Positions 10,377 to 19,442 are shown, counted from the first letter of the stretch. The stretch: 64,000 nt of DNA from Oceanobacillus sp. HTM 045 (GCA_009733745.1 WNWL01000005.1:434001-498000), one strand, 5' to 3'. Notes: generated by a model from the sequence alone, not told the origin. Numbers and translations are program-made.

Positions 10377-10413
10377 GGTTCACCCCTGGCGGTGAATCGC
10401 GGCTCCTTTCGTG
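10377..10413 (+). repeat. TTCACC/GGTGAA dispersed element, copy 1
   Basis: The 187 bp between norD and the DUF4202 gene hold no gene. They hold an inverted repeat TTCACC-N6-GGTGAA (10379-10396) followed by tCGCGGCTCCTTTCG. The same 37-bp block recurs in inverse orientation at 63285-63322 with about six differences. More GGTGAA or GTCACC/GGTGAC words continue to 10496. Function unknown; it lies after two convergent genes. Confidence 0.55.
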
Positions 10414-10502
10414 CCTGCGCTGACATCGGGGCGTGGCGGTGAACCCGTCACCTTCCCGCGTGACCGGGCGGGTGACACTTTCCGGCTGTCGCGGTGAAAA
10501 AG

Positions 10503-11075
10503 TCAGTCCCCGACCGCGGCGGCGATATGGTCCGGCAGGCCCATTTTCAGGAGTTCCGCACGTCCCTCCGGTGACATCTTCCGCGCCGTCTTGCGCACGA
10601 TGCGGAGAACATCCTCTTCCTCGCGGCCCTCGGCGAAATCGGCGAAGTACCAGCGCACGAAGACGATACAGGCAACGTCTTCAAGGGCTTGCACCTCCGG
10701 GTCGCGCTTGATCCCGGTCTTGCGCAGCAGGGTGCCGACCCGCTCGATGTCATCTCCCGCGTATCCCGCACCGGACATGATCTCGCCGACGCGCGCCGCG
10801 TGGCGCTCGTACTGCGCCCGGCGCCAGTCGAGATAGCCGGTGCGGCCTTCGGGATAGCTGCTCCGCGGCAGGGTCCAGCGCTCGATATGCTGCCCCCGCG
10901 CCGCGATCTGCAGATGGTCGCCCGCATCCGGGCTAAACCCCTGCAATACCTCGCTCATTCTCGCCCCATAGAGCAACGCCGCAGGCATGTCCGTGCCCGG
11001 ATCCCGCTCCGGATCGGCCGAATTGGCCGCGTCGATCGCCGCGAGAACCCGCTCCAGACGCTCGTCACCCTGCAT
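10503..11075 (-). CDS. DUF4202 family protein
   Basis: A 190-residue soluble protein starting MQGDERLERVLAAIDAANS. It has no signal peptide or membrane segment and looks alpha-helical. The motifs LPRSSYPEGRTGYLDWRR and ARVGEIMSGAGY fit the DUF4202 family, whose function is unknown. Conserved acidic and His residues (for example DVACIVFVRWYFADF) hint at an HD-like helical enzyme, but I cannot show this. Its start overlaps the stop of the Crp/Fnr regulator gene by 11 nt, so the two are translationally coupled. That places it in the nitrogen-oxide response of this locus. Confidence 0.75.
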   Translation of the reverse strand: MQGDERLERVLAAIDAANSADPERDPGTDMPAALLYGARMSEVLQGFSPDAGDHLQIAARGQHIERWTLPRSSYPEGRTGYLDWRRAQYERHAARVGEIMSGAGYAGDDIERVGTLLRKTGIKRDPEVQALEDVACIVFVRWYFADFAEGREEEDVLRIVRKTARKMSPEGRAELLKMGLPDHIAAAVGD

Positions 11076-11796
11076 CGCGCTCGCTCCTGCGCTGCTTGCC
11101 CTCGGTGCCCGCGAACGCGCCCAGCCGTGCCACGTCGCTGATGATCGCGTGGTTCTGCTCGATCGTGACACCCTCGCGGCCCAGCCTGCCAAAGGCCCGC
11201 GACAGGCTCTCGGGCGTGATCCCGAGATAGCGCGCGATGATCACCTTGTCGTAGGGCAGCGTCACCCGGCACGAGCCCGACGACTGCTTGCAGAGCTTCA
11301 GGAGGAAGCTCGCCACCCGTTGCGTGCCGGTCTGCGCAACCAGTTGTTCGATCTGCGCCACGAGGGCGTGGAGATGGGCATATACCGCGCCAATCATTGC
11401 CATCCCGACATGCGGGTCGTCTTTCATGAGCGTGAGTATCTCGCTCGCCTTTACTTGCAGCAGGCGGCAGGCGGTGACGGTTTCTGCTGTCACCGGGTAG
11501 TTAGTATTCTGGAATGCCGGTGCCTCGGCGAAGCTTTCGCCCTTGGAGAACACGCCGACAACCGCTTCCGTGCCGGAGGACGAGACCCGGAACAGCTTCA
11601 CCCAGCCGTCCAGCACCACGAACAGCCGGTCCGCCGGATCGCCCTGGAGGAAGATCGATTCGCCCCGTGCGAGTTCGATCTCCTTGGAGCGCGCCATGAG
11701 CTGTTCCGCCGTTTCCGGCGGCATGGTCGAGAAGAGCGTCGAGGCGAGTACCGTCTCCCGGTCGTAGTCACGTCGCATGTCGCCCCCTTCGGCCAT
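11065..11796 (-). CDS. Crp/Fnr family regulator, DNR-like
   Basis: A 243-residue transcription factor (238 if the ATG at 11778 is used; both starts have a Shine-Dalgarno-like AAGGGG or AAGGGGG). Residues about 20-140 form the cyclic-nucleotide-binding beta roll (ESIFLQGDPADRLFVVLDGWVKLF). A dimer helix follows, then a winged helix with recognition helix ITPESLSRAFGRLGREG. The E-x-x-S-R pattern is that of FNR/DNR proteins reading TTGAT-type half-sites. There is no N-terminal cysteine cluster, so it is not an oxygen-sensing Fe-S FNR; a heme/NO sensor like DNR/NnrR is more likely. It is encoded beside nir-nor, where matching boxes occur. Confidence 0.85.
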   Translation of the reverse strand: MAEGGDMRRDYDRETVLASTLFSTMPPETAEQLMARSKEIELARGESIFLQGDPADRLFVVLDGWVKLFRVSSSGTEAVVGVFSKGESFAEAPAFQNTNYPVTAETVTACRLLQVKASEILTLMKDDPHVGMAMIGAVYAHLHALVAQIEQLVAQTGTQRVASFLLKLCKQSSGSCRVTLPYDKVIIARYLGITPESLSRAFGRLGREGVTIEQNHAIISDVARLGAFAGTEGKQRRSERDAG

Positions 11797-11868
11797 GTCC
11801 GCCCCTTTCGGCAACGTGTGCCCGCGGCAAAGCGTGCCCGGCGTTATATCACGAGATGCTCGCGTTCC

Positions 11869-11882
11869 TTGTCTAAGGTCAA
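11869..11882 (-). promoter_or_regulatory. FNR/DNR-like box upstream of the Crp/Fnr gene
   Basis: Minus-strand TTGAC-CTTA-GACAA has one perfect half-site. It lies 72 nt before the ATG at 11796 (90 nt before the alternative start). It could mediate autoregulation or control by another FNR protein. The other 150 bp between this gene and soxF show nothing else I can name. Confidence 0.5.
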
Positions 11883-12036
11883 GCCGGTCCCGCGCGCGCG
11901 CCCAGCCGCGGGCGCGCCGGAGGCATGGGGCGCCGGTCCGGGCTTCCGGACAGGGTATTGAAATCAATGATGCTTTCGGAACAGGAACGGCGCCGCGCGG
12001 GCTGCGCGGCGCCGGTGTAGAAGGCCGAGTCCGGAA

Positions 12037-13299
12037 TTATCCGAACATGTCCGCCGTGATGCCGGCGTACCAGCCGAGGCTTTCCTCGTAGGTCCGCTTG
12101 CGCAGCTCCGGGTCCTCGCCGGTCTGGCTGATGAAGCCGTCGACCTTGGCGATCTTCTCCTCCGTCGCCTCGTAGGTCGCGCCGACCTTTACCCCGTCGT
12201 CGGTAGCGATCAGCGACCAGCAGGTGTTGGAGAACTTGGCCGGGAACAGCCGCGACTCGGTCAGCGCCTCGCGCACGGCCATCGCCGCGACCTTCGCCTG
12301 GCTGTTGGCCGAGAAGGCCGATTTCGGCATGTCACCTGCAATCGTCGCGTCGCCGAGGACATGGACATTCTCGTCCATCCGGCTCTGCATCGTCGCCGGA
12401 ACGATCGGGCACCAGCCGCTGTCATCCGCGAGGCCCGCCATGTGCGCGATCTTGCCCGCGCGCTGCGCCGGGACGACACAGGCCGCGTCCGCGGTGAAGG
12501 TCTCCAGGTCCGTCTCGATCTCCATTGTCTCCGCATCGACGCCGGTGACGCCGCCGCTGATGGAGGCGGGCAGCCACTCGATCATGCCGGGGTAATGCGC
12601 CTCCCACCCCTCCATGAACAGCGCCTGCTTGGAGAACTTCTCCTTCGGGTCGAGCACCACGATCTTCGCGGTCGGGTTCGACTGTTTCAGCACATGCGCG
12701 ACCATCGAGACCCGCTCGTAGGGGCCCGGCGGGCAGCGATAGGGGTTCGGCGGCGGGACCATGACGAAGGTGCCGCCCTCCGGCATCGCGTCGATCCGCG
12801 CCCGCAGCAGCTCGGTCTGCGACCCCGCCTTCCAGGCATGCGGCATCGCGTTCTGCGCCTCGATCCCGTAGCCGGGGATGCTGTCGTAGTCGAAATCGAT
12901 GCCCGGCGCGACGACGAGGCGGTCGTAGGGCACGCTCCCGCCGCCCGCCAGCGCGACCGTCTTCGCGTCGCGGTCCACCCCGGTGGCCCAGTCGTGCACC
13001 ACGTTCACGCCCGCGCCGGCGAGGCCGCCATAGGTGTGCCCGATGCTGCCGATGTCGCGGAAGCCGCCGATGTAGAGGTTCGAGAAGAAGCAGGTGTAAT
13101 AGGCGCGCGTCGGCTCGATCAGCGTCACGTCGATCGCGCCGTCGCTGTCCTTGGCGATGTAGCGCGCCGCGGTCGCGCCGCCCGCGCCGCCGCCGATCAC
13201 CACCACCTTCGGACGCCCCGCCCCGAGTGCCGCCGGGGCCGCGAGCGCACCCGAAACGGCGATGCCGGCGCCGATGACGCCGCGTCTGCTGAGTTTCAT
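12037..13299 (-). CDS. soxF: SoxF, sulfide dehydrogenase flavoprotein subunit (FccB-like)
   Basis: A 420-residue FAD protein exported by a twin-arginine signal (KLSRRGVIGAG, residues 2-12). The Rossmann motif VVVIGGGAGGATAARYI follows. Cysteines in YYTCFFSN and PYRCPPGPYER correspond to the redox/FAD-linked cysteines of flavocytochrome c sulfide dehydrogenase. With SoxE it forms a periplasmic sulfide-oxidizing flavocytochrome that stimulates the Sox system. The start at 13299 has GGAGGAAG in front; a longer in-frame extension lacks the signal sequence. It is the last gene of the sox transcript. Confidence 0.93.
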   Translation of the reverse strand: MKLSRRGVIGAGIAVSGALAAPAALGAGRPKVVVIGGGAGGATAARYIAKDSDGAIDVTLIEPTRAYYTCFFSNLYIGGFRDIGSIGHTYGGLAGAGVNVVHDWATGVDRDAKTVALAGGGSVPYDRLVVAPGIDFDYDSIPGYGIEAQNAMPHAWKAGSQTELLRARIDAMPEGGTFVMVPPPNPYRCPPGPYERVSMVAHVLKQSNPTAKIVVLDPKEKFSKQALFMEGWEAHYPGMIEWLPASISGGVTGVDAETMEIETDLETFTADAACVVPAQRAGKIAHMAGLADDSGWCPIVPATMQSRMDENVHVLGDATIAGDMPKSAFSANSQAKVAAMAVREALTESRLFPAKFSNTCWSLIATDDGVKVGATYEATEEKIAKVDGFISQTGEDPELRKRTYEESLGWYAGITADMFG

Positions 13300-13333
13300 C
13301 GTCTTCCTCCCGTTATCGCGGCTTGGCGCCGCA

Positions 13334-14071
13334 TTATTCGCCGAGTGTCGCAAAATAGGCCGCGAGCGCGGCGATTTCTTCATCTGAAAGGTTCTGCGTC
13401 AGCATCTGCATCACCGGGTGCGGCCGCGCCTTCACGCGGTAGGCGTTGAGCGCGACCGCGAAATCGTGCGACGGCCAGCCGGTGATCGAGGGGATCCCCT
13501 CGTCCGCCCCGTCCGCCCGGTGGCAGGTCACGCATTCGGACGCGAGATACTCCCCGAACTCCGCGTCTCCCTGCAATACCGCGAGGCTGTCGGGCAGGAC
13601 CGGGTCGACATGCCGCGCGGTGGGCGGGGCCTCGGGGATGTCGCGCGGGCTGGCGGAGTAGGTGCGCAGGAAGGCGATCAGGTCCGCCCGGTCGTCCGGG
13701 TCGGAGATCCCCGCGAACCGCATCCGCGTCTGCGAGACGAGGCTCTTGGGGTTCTCGATGTAGATGTGCAGCTTCTCGGCGGTCCAGTGCAGGCCGTCCT
13801 GCCCGGCGCGGACCAGGTCGCCGGAATAGCCGGAATACCCCTCCACCGACCCCGCCCGCCGGCCGAACAGCTCGTTGAGATGCGGCCCGACCTTGTTGGC
13901 CGCGTCCGGCCCGACCGCGTGGCAGGACTGGCAGCGGCGGAACACCTTCGCGCCGCGCTCCGGGTCGCCCAGGTCGTCGGCACCCGCCGCGCCCGGCCCG
14001 GCAAGTGCCAAAGCAAGGCAGAGCGCCAGGAGGCGCCCCGCGGCAGTCCTTCGGCGCGCGTCAGCCGTCAC
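13334..14071 (-). CDS. soxE: SoxE, diheme cytochrome c
   Basis: A 245-residue periplasmic cytochrome with signal peptide (residues 1-30) and two heme motifs, C47-Q-S-C50-H51 and C180-V-T-C183-H184. The first domain resembles class I cytochrome c (VGPHLNELFGR, SQTRMRFAG). It is the cytochrome partner of SoxF, analogous to FccA. The soxF start is 35 nt downstream. The start at 14071 overlaps the end of the DUF302 gene by 11 nt, showing coupling within the operon. Confidence 0.92.
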   Translation of the reverse strand: MTADARRRTAAGRLLALCLALALAGPGAAGADDLGDPERGAKVFRRCQSCHAVGPDAANKVGPHLNELFGRRAGSVEGYSGYSGDLVRAGQDGLHWTAEKLHIYIENPKSLVSQTRMRFAGISDPDDRADLIAFLRTYSASPRDIPEAPPTARHVDPVLPDSLAVLQGDAEFGEYLASECVTCHRADGADEGIPSITGWPSHDFAVALNAYRVKARPHPVMQMLTQNLSDEEIAALAAYFATLGE

Positions 14072-14510
14072 CGGCAGCCTCGCGGGCGATCTCGTCGAGC
14101 AGGGCCTCGATGTCCTTCATCGGCCCCTCCGGCATCCGCCGGTAGCCGATCTCCACCCCGGCGCCCTCGCCCGCCTGCTGGATCACGAAGATCCCGTAGG
14201 GGCAGTGGGCGATGTTGAGCGGATCCGCCTCCATCACCTTGCGGGAATGGATCGACGAGCAGAACAGGAACACGTCCGCCGCGACGAACACGTCGGTCTC
14301 CGCGCCAACATCCGCCGCGGTCCGGTTCAGCATCTCGCCGACATGGCTGACATAGTCGATCACCATGCCCCGGTTCTCGATGGCGGTCTCGACCTCGAAC
14401 ACCGCGTCCTCGAAGGACGCATCCGTGGCATAGGACACCACGTCACCGCCGGCCCGTGCCGCGCCAAGCGGCGCGAGCGCGACGGCGAGAACGGCGAGCA
14501 GTCTCAGCAT
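14061..14510 (-). CDS. DUF302 family secreted protein in the sox operon
   Basis: A 149-residue protein with a signal peptide (MLRLLAVLAVALAPLGAARA) and a DUF302 domain: FCSSIHSRKVMEADPLNIAHCPYGIFVI is split here as FCSSIHSRKVMEAD and NIAHCPYGIFVIQQ. Cysteines occur in each block. DUF302 proteins are small periplasmic or cytosolic proteins of unclear role, often near sulfur or metal genes. The start at 14510 gives the signal peptide. It sits between soxD and soxE, overlapping soxE, so it is co-transcribed with sulfur oxidation. A role in handling a sulfur intermediate is only a guess. Confidence 0.8.
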   Translation of the reverse strand: MLRLLAVLAVALAPLGAARAGGDVVSYATDASFEDAVFEVETAIENRGMVIDYVSHVGEMLNRTAADVGAETDVFVAADVFLFCSSIHSRKVMEADPLNIAHCPYGIFVIQQAGEGAGVEIGYRRMPEGPMKDIEALLDEIAREAAGDG

Positions 14511-14541
14511 GGCACTTCCTCCCCGAAGTGGTGCGGCGAGC

Positions 14542-15564
14542 TTACTCCTGCGCCGCAAGGTACGCGATCACGGCTGCGATATCCGCCTCGTCCTTCAGCC
14601 CTGCGAAGGCCATCTTCGTGCCCTTCATGAACTCGCGCGGCTTGCGGAGGAAGGCGGCGAGCGCCTCCTCGTCCCAGACGAGCCCGCCCTCGGCCATCGA
14701 GGTCAGGGCACCTGAATACTTGAACCCGTCCGCCTGTCCCGCCGGGCTGCCCACGACGCCGTTGAGCGTCGGCCCGACCCGGTGCTTGGCGCCCTCGCCG
14801 ACCATGTGGCAGGCGGAGCATTTCCTGAACACGGTCTCGCCCTCGGCGACCAGCTCGGGATCATGGGCGGGCGCGGCTTCCGGCTCCGGCTCAGGTTCCA
14901 CCGGCGTCTCGACGACCACCAGTTCGCCGCCGGGGTTGGTCTCGTCGTCGGGTGTCACGTCCAGCACCATGGCGCGGGCGGTGATCTTCACCTCGTCCTT
15001 GCAGTCGGACATGCAGGGCGCGCCCTGCGCGAGGTAGGGCGTGTCCGGGCGCTCGTCGAAGATGAACCCGCCGACATTCGGCATCTCGATGTCGCCGAAA
15101 TTCTCGTTCGAGAGGACGAACTCCTCATCCTCCACGACATAGTTCAGGTAGAGGATGTAGGCCGTCAGCGCGTAGACCTCGTCCGGCGAGAGCGACTGCG
15201 CGTTGCCGAACGGCATGGCCCGGTGCACGTAGTCGTAGACCGTCGAGGCATAGGGCCAGTAGGAGCCCACCGTCTTGACCGGGTTGTCGCTCGCCAGCGT
15301 CCCGTCGCCGCCGGCCAGCACCGGCCAGCGGTCCACCCCCTCGCCGAAATCGCCGTGGCAGACGGCGCATTGCTCGACGAATATCTCCTCGCCCTCGGCG
15401 ACCGAGCCGCTGCCTTCCGGCAGGCCCTCGCCGTCCGGGCGCACGTCGATGTCCCAGGCCGCGACCTCGGCTTCCGTGGCGGGGCGCCCCAGCCCGAAAT
15501 CGCCGGCGAAGGCAGGCCCCGCGGCGAGCAGGGCGACGGCGAGGAACTCAGGAAACCTCGACAT
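14542..15564 (-). CDS. soxD: SoxD, diheme cytochrome c of sulfane dehydrogenase
   Basis: A 340-residue periplasmic protein with signal peptide (1-20) and two heme domains. The first has C66-A-V-C69-H70; the second has C249-S-A-C252-H253 and is c2-like (GAKHRVGPTLNG, KGTKMAFAGL), very close to the small cytochrome at 5065. A Pro-Glu-rich linker (ETPVEPEPEPEAAPAHD) joins them. SoxD is the electron acceptor of SoxC in the Sox(CD)2 sulfane dehydrogenase. The start at 15564 overlaps soxC by 17 nt. Confidence 0.94.
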   Translation of the reverse strand: MSRFPEFLAVALLAAGPAFAGDFGLGRPATEAEVAAWDIDVRPDGEGLPEGSGSVAEGEEIFVEQCAVCHGDFGEGVDRWPVLAGGDGTLASDNPVKTVGSYWPYASTVYDYVHRAMPFGNAQSLSPDEVYALTAYILYLNYVVEDEEFVLSNENFGDIEMPNVGGFIFDERPDTPYLAQGAPCMSDCKDEVKITARAMVLDVTPDDETNPGGELVVVETPVEPEPEPEAAPAHDPELVAEGETVFRKCSACHMVGEGAKHRVGPTLNGVVGSPAGQADGFKYSGALTSMAEGGLVWDEEALAAFLRKPREFMKGTKMAFAGLKDEADIAAVIAYLAAQE

Positions 15565-16801
15565 TCTCCGCCTCCCCGTTCTCGCGGACATGCCACGTCT
15601 GGATTCCGTTGTTGTGGTAGATCGAGTTGTAGCCCCGCGCTTCACGCAGCTCGTTCTTGGTCGGCTGGATCATGCCGTCGCTGTCGATCGCACGCGACTG
15701 CAGCAGGAGCGGCGAGCCGTCCCAGTCGAACTCGTAGTAGAACCGGTGCATCGATTTCGGGAGCGACGGCCCGTCGATCCGCGCCTGCTGCCAGTTCCTG
15801 CCGCCGTCGAGCGTGACGTGGACCTCCCTGATCGTGCCCCGGCCGGACCACGCCACGCCCGAGATCACCGTGAAGCCCTTGCCATGCGTGATCGGTGCCT
15901 GCGGGCTCGGGTTGGTGATGACGGACTTCACGTCCATCTCCCAGGTGAAGCGGCGTGCGACGCCGTTCTCCAGCAGGTCGGTATATTTCGAGGTCTCCTC
16001 GCGGTGATGCCAGGGCTCGTCCCCGACCTCGATGCGGCGGAGCCACTTGATCCACATGTTGCCTTCCCAGCCGGGCACGACCAGCCGCAGCGGGTAGCCC
16101 TGCTCGGGCCGCAGCGCCTCGCCGTTCATCCGGAAGGCCACGAGGCAGTCGTCCATCGCCTTGGAGAGCGGCACCGAGCGGGTCATCGCCGAGGCGTCCG
16201 CGCCCTCGGGCAGGATCCAGGCCGCGTTGGTCTTCAGCCCGGCTTCCTCGAGGATGTATTTCAGCGGCACGCCGGTATAGACGACGTTGTGGATCATTCC
16301 GTGGGTAAACTGGCAGCCGTTCAGTTGCGCGCCGCGCCATTCCATGCCCGAATTTGCCGCGCATTCGAGGAAGTAGACCCGGTTCTCGCGCGGGAAGCGC
16401 ATCAGGTCCTGCATGGTGAAGACGAGCGGCGTATCGACCAGCCCGTTGATCATCAGCCGGTGCTGCGCGGGGTCGATCTCGGCGATGCCGCCGTGGTGGC
16501 GCTCGAAGCAGAGGCCGTTCGGGGTGATGATCCCGTCCAGCTCGTGCAGCGGCGTGAAGTTGACGGAACTGATCGGGTCGGCGGTCAGCCAGGCGACATG
16601 GCGGCGGACCACATGGGCCTCGTGTTCGGACGGGTGCCCGTAGGGCCGTGCGTCCACGCCGTCGCCCAGCATCTGCGCCCAGGGCTGGACCTCGGTGATG
16701 GCGGGATCGTCCGCCCGGGCGCTGCCCGCGGCGACCGCGCCGGCGGCCGCAACCGCCGCTGAGCCCGTCAGAAAGCCTCTGCGCGAGGTGGAATCGGTCA
16801 T
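15548..16801 (-). CDS. soxC: SoxC, molybdenum cofactor sulfane dehydrogenase subunit
   Basis: A 417-residue twin-arginine exported molybdoenzyme of the sulfite oxidase family (RRGFLTG, residues 7-13). The Moco-coordinating cysteine is C147 in VYFLECAANSGM. The C-terminal immunoglobulin-like dimerization domain follows, with VTLDGGRNWQ. With SoxD it oxidizes the SoxY-bound sulfane sulfur, releasing six electrons. Its presence means thiosulfate can go to sulfate without stored sulfur globules. It is 28 nt downstream of soxB. Confidence 0.95.
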   Translation of the reverse strand: MTDSTSRRGFLTGSAAVAAAGAVAAGSARADDPAITEVQPWAQMLGDGVDARPYGHPSEHEAHVVRRHVAWLTADPISSVNFTPLHELDGIITPNGLCFERHHGGIAEIDPAQHRLMINGLVDTPLVFTMQDLMRFPRENRVYFLECAANSGMEWRGAQLNGCQFTHGMIHNVVYTGVPLKYILEEAGLKTNAAWILPEGADASAMTRSVPLSKAMDDCLVAFRMNGEALRPEQGYPLRLVVPGWEGNMWIKWLRRIEVGDEPWHHREETSKYTDLLENGVARRFTWEMDVKSVITNPSPQAPITHGKGFTVISGVAWSGRGTIREVHVTLDGGRNWQQARIDGPSLPKSMHRFYYEFDWDGSPLLLQSRAIDSDGMIQPTKNELREARGYNSIYHNNGIQTWHVRENGEAENVEVS

Positions 16802-16829
16802 GCTGGGTCTCCCCTGCCTGCTCGGAGGA

Positions 16830-18512
16830 TCATGCGCCGCGCACCGCGACGGCGTTGTTCGGGTCGAGCGCGACGGTGCCGACGCGCTTCACGTAGCTCT
16901 CCACCACGTCCCAGATCGGCGGCCCCTCCGTGCCCTCGTTGACGGAGGCCCAGCCGGCGACGGTGTAAGTCTTCGCCGGGTCGATCGGCTCGCCGGTCCG
17001 GAGCAGCGTCATCTCCGAGATGCGCTCGCCGATGGGCTTGGTGACGTCGATCGCGTAGCCCATGCCGCCGACCCGCACCATGTCGCCGCCCTGCTGGTAG
17101 TAGGGGTCGGTGTTGAACAGGTTGTCGGCCACGTCTTCCAGGATCTCGTGCAGGAACTGCCCGGTCATCTCGGAGCGGTAGGCGTTCGGGTAGGTCATCG
17201 AGGTGGCGTTGTGGATATCTTCCCGCGTGATCGGGTCGCCCGGCAGGAGCGAGGGCCCCCATCGGAACCCGGGCGAGAGGGCGATGTCGGCCTCCCGCTC
17301 CTCGATCAGCGCCTGGCAGATCAGGTCGTCGAAGGTGCCGTTGAAGTTGCCCCGCCGGTACAAAAGGCTATCGGTGGTGCCGATCACCTCCGCGAGCTCC
17401 GCCTCGTAGGGCGCGCGCTCGGCGCCGATCAGCGCGGCCATCTCCGGGTCCGGGGTGATCACGTCCGAGAAGACCGGCACGAGGCGGTAGCCGAAGCCCT
17501 TCACCTCGCCGCCCTGCACGTCGAGATCGAGCCGCGAGACGAACTTGCCGTTGGAGCCGGAGGCGACCAGCAGCGTGTTGCCCACCTTCACCGGCTCCGG
17601 CAGCGCGTCGTGGGTGTGGCCGCAGAGGATCACGTCGATCCCCTCGACGCGGGAGGCCAGCTTGCGGTCCACGTCGAAGCCGTTGTGGGAGAGCAGGACC
17701 ACCAGCTCCGCCCCCTCGTCGCGCACCTCCTGCACCACCTCCGCCATCCGCTCCTCGCGGATACCGAAGGACAGGCCCGGGAACATCCAGCCCGGGTTGG
17801 CAATGGGCATGTAGGGGAAGGCCTGGCCGATCACGGCGATCTTCACGCCGCCGCGCTCGTACATCTCGTAGGCCTCGTATGCCGGCTCGTCCCACTCCGC
17901 GTCGAAGATGTTCGCGCCGAGGAAGGGGAAGGGCAGCTCCTCGACGATCTCGTTCACCCGGTCGATGCCGAGGGTGAATTCCCAGTGCGAGGTCATCGCG
18001 TCCGGGCCGAGCAGGTTCATGGCGTTGACCATGTCCTGGCCCTGCGTCCGCAGCGCCGTCATCGAGCCCTGCCATGTGTCGCCGCCGTCGAGCAGCAGCG
18101 CCTCGGGCCGGTCGGCGCGGAACCGCTTCACCACCGTCGCCACCCGGTCCATCCCGCCCATCCGGCCGTACTCGCGCGCCAGCGCCACGAAATCCTCCGA
18201 GGTCAGCGCGTAGGCCTCGGGCGAGCCGGGCTTCAGGCCGAACATCTTCAGGAAGTCCGCCCCGGTCACGTGCGGCGGCTTGCCCTTCGCCTCGCCGACG
18301 CCGAGGTTGATCGACGGCTCGCGGAACCAGACGGGCCTGAGCTGCGCGTGGATGTCGGTGACATGGACCAGCGTCACGTTGCCCACCGGCGCCATGTCGA
18401 GCAGCGCGTTCTCGGTCATCGACTGCGACTGCGCCAGCGCCGGGATGCGCCCCGCGCCGAACAGCGCGGAGGCGGCGACACCGGCCTGCAGGAAATCACG
18501 GCGTGCGATCAT
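16830..18512 (-). CDS. soxB: SoxB, sulfate thioesterase
   Basis: A 560-residue metallophosphatase-family enzyme with a twin-arginine signal (IARRDFLQAG). Dimetal motifs VTDIHAQLRP, LDGGDTWQGS, LSHNGFDVD and LCGHTHDALPEP are all present, as in the di-manganese enzyme. SoxB hydrolyses the SoxY-cysteine S-sulfonate to release sulfate. The start at 18512 is preferred because AGGAGG lies 9 nt before this ATG; a GTG three codons upstream abuts that same Shine-Dalgarno and is less likely. Length matches the family (about 560 aa). Confidence 0.95.
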   Translation of the reverse strand: MIARRDFLQAGVAASALFGAGRIPALAQSQSMTENALLDMAPVGNVTLVHVTDIHAQLRPVWFREPSINLGVGEAKGKPPHVTGADFLKMFGLKPGSPEAYALTSEDFVALAREYGRMGGMDRVATVVKRFRADRPEALLLDGGDTWQGSMTALRTQGQDMVNAMNLLGPDAMTSHWEFTLGIDRVNEIVEELPFPFLGANIFDAEWDEPAYEAYEMYERGGVKIAVIGQAFPYMPIANPGWMFPGLSFGIREERMAEVVQEVRDEGAELVVLLSHNGFDVDRKLASRVEGIDVILCGHTHDALPEPVKVGNTLLVASGSNGKFVSRLDLDVQGGEVKGFGYRLVPVFSDVITPDPEMAALIGAERAPYEAELAEVIGTTDSLLYRRGNFNGTFDDLICQALIEEREADIALSPGFRWGPSLLPGDPITREDIHNATSMTYPNAYRSEMTGQFLHEILEDVADNLFNTDPYYQQGGDMVRVGGMGYAIDVTKPIGERISEMTLLRTGEPIDPAKTYTVAGWASVNEGTEGPPIWDVVESYVKRVGTVALDPNNAVAVRGA

Positions 18513-18593
18513 CGTTCGCACCCTCCTCGGGAACGTTGGCTGGGCTTCCGTCGAAGCGGGGCAGGCCGCCGGCCCGCCCCGGGGATTGGGGTC

Positions 18594-19442
18594 CTAGTTC
18601 CGGACCGACGGGGTCTCGACCGAGAGGCCCATGCCGCGCGAGGCGACGTAGAGCTCGAGCGCGGTGAACTCGTCGGAGCCGCGCTTGTAGGGAACCGCGC
18701 GGATGTTCTCCATGCAGCCCTTGAAGCGGCGGTGGATCGACCCGAGCTTGCCCCACTTGAGCCGGTAGACGGGGAAGCCGTTGACCTGCCCCTGGCTCAG
18801 GTGGTCGGCGCGGATCATGTTGCCGTAGTTGCCCTCGTGGCAGTGGTAGCAGGCGAGGTCGAGCTGGCCGACGCGGGTGTAGTAGAGTTCCTTGCCCCGC
18901 TCCCACCACTCTTCCATCGGGCCGTCGATCTGGACGTTGACCGGCATGCCGCGCGACTGCAGGCCGATGAAGGCCGTCATCGCCAGCATCTCGTCGCTTT
19001 CCCACTTCCAGGCCTCGGCGCCCTGGTGCTCGGTGCGCGACCAGTTGATCCAGTCCTCCAGCGTCCAGGGCTCGCCCGCGGTCTCGCTCCACTTCGGCAT
19101 CTGCGCGCGGAGGCCCTTCATCGCCTCCCCGGCATCGCCGTGGCAGTCCGCGCAGGACTTGCCGGACGTGCCCGCGGCGGTCTCCCAGACCTCCTCGGCC
19201 AGCGTGATCGCCGCGAAGCCCGGGTTCTCGAAATCGTCGAGCTGAAGCGCCTGCGTCTCGTCCGAGCGGAACACCCAGCCCGACATCAGCTGGTCGAGCG
19301 GGTGCCATTCCGGGGCGGCGACGCGGCTGACGAGGGTTTCGCCCTCGACCACCAGCTCCGCTTCCTCGTCCGCGATGCCGAAGCCCGCGAACCCGGCGAT
19401 GGCCAGGGCGCTCGCCCCGAGGATCGCTACCGTACCGCGCAT
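18594..19442 (-). CDS. soxA: SoxA, diheme cytochrome c
   Basis: A 282-residue periplasmic cytochrome with signal peptide and two heme motifs, C97-A-D-C100-H101 and C198-Y-H-C201-H202. The catalytic heme-ligating cysteine, modified to persulfide in the family, is C243 in RRFKGCMENIRA. SoxA with SoxX attaches thiosulfate oxidatively to SoxY. Some family members have lost the first heme; this one is the diheme form. The gene lies 45 nt after soxZ. Confidence 0.95.
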   Translation of the reverse strand: MRGTVAILGASALAIAGFAGFGIADEEAELVVEGETLVSRVAAPEWHPLDQLMSGWVFRSDETQALQLDDFENPGFAAITLAEEVWETAAGTSGKSCADCHGDAGEAMKGLRAQMPKWSETAGEPWTLEDWINWSRTEHQGAEAWKWESDEMLAMTAFIGLQSRGMPVNVQIDGPMEEWWERGKELYYTRVGQLDLACYHCHEGNYGNMIRADHLSQGQVNGFPVYRLKWGKLGSIHRRFKGCMENIRAVPYKRGSDEFTALELYVASRGMGLSVETPSVRN

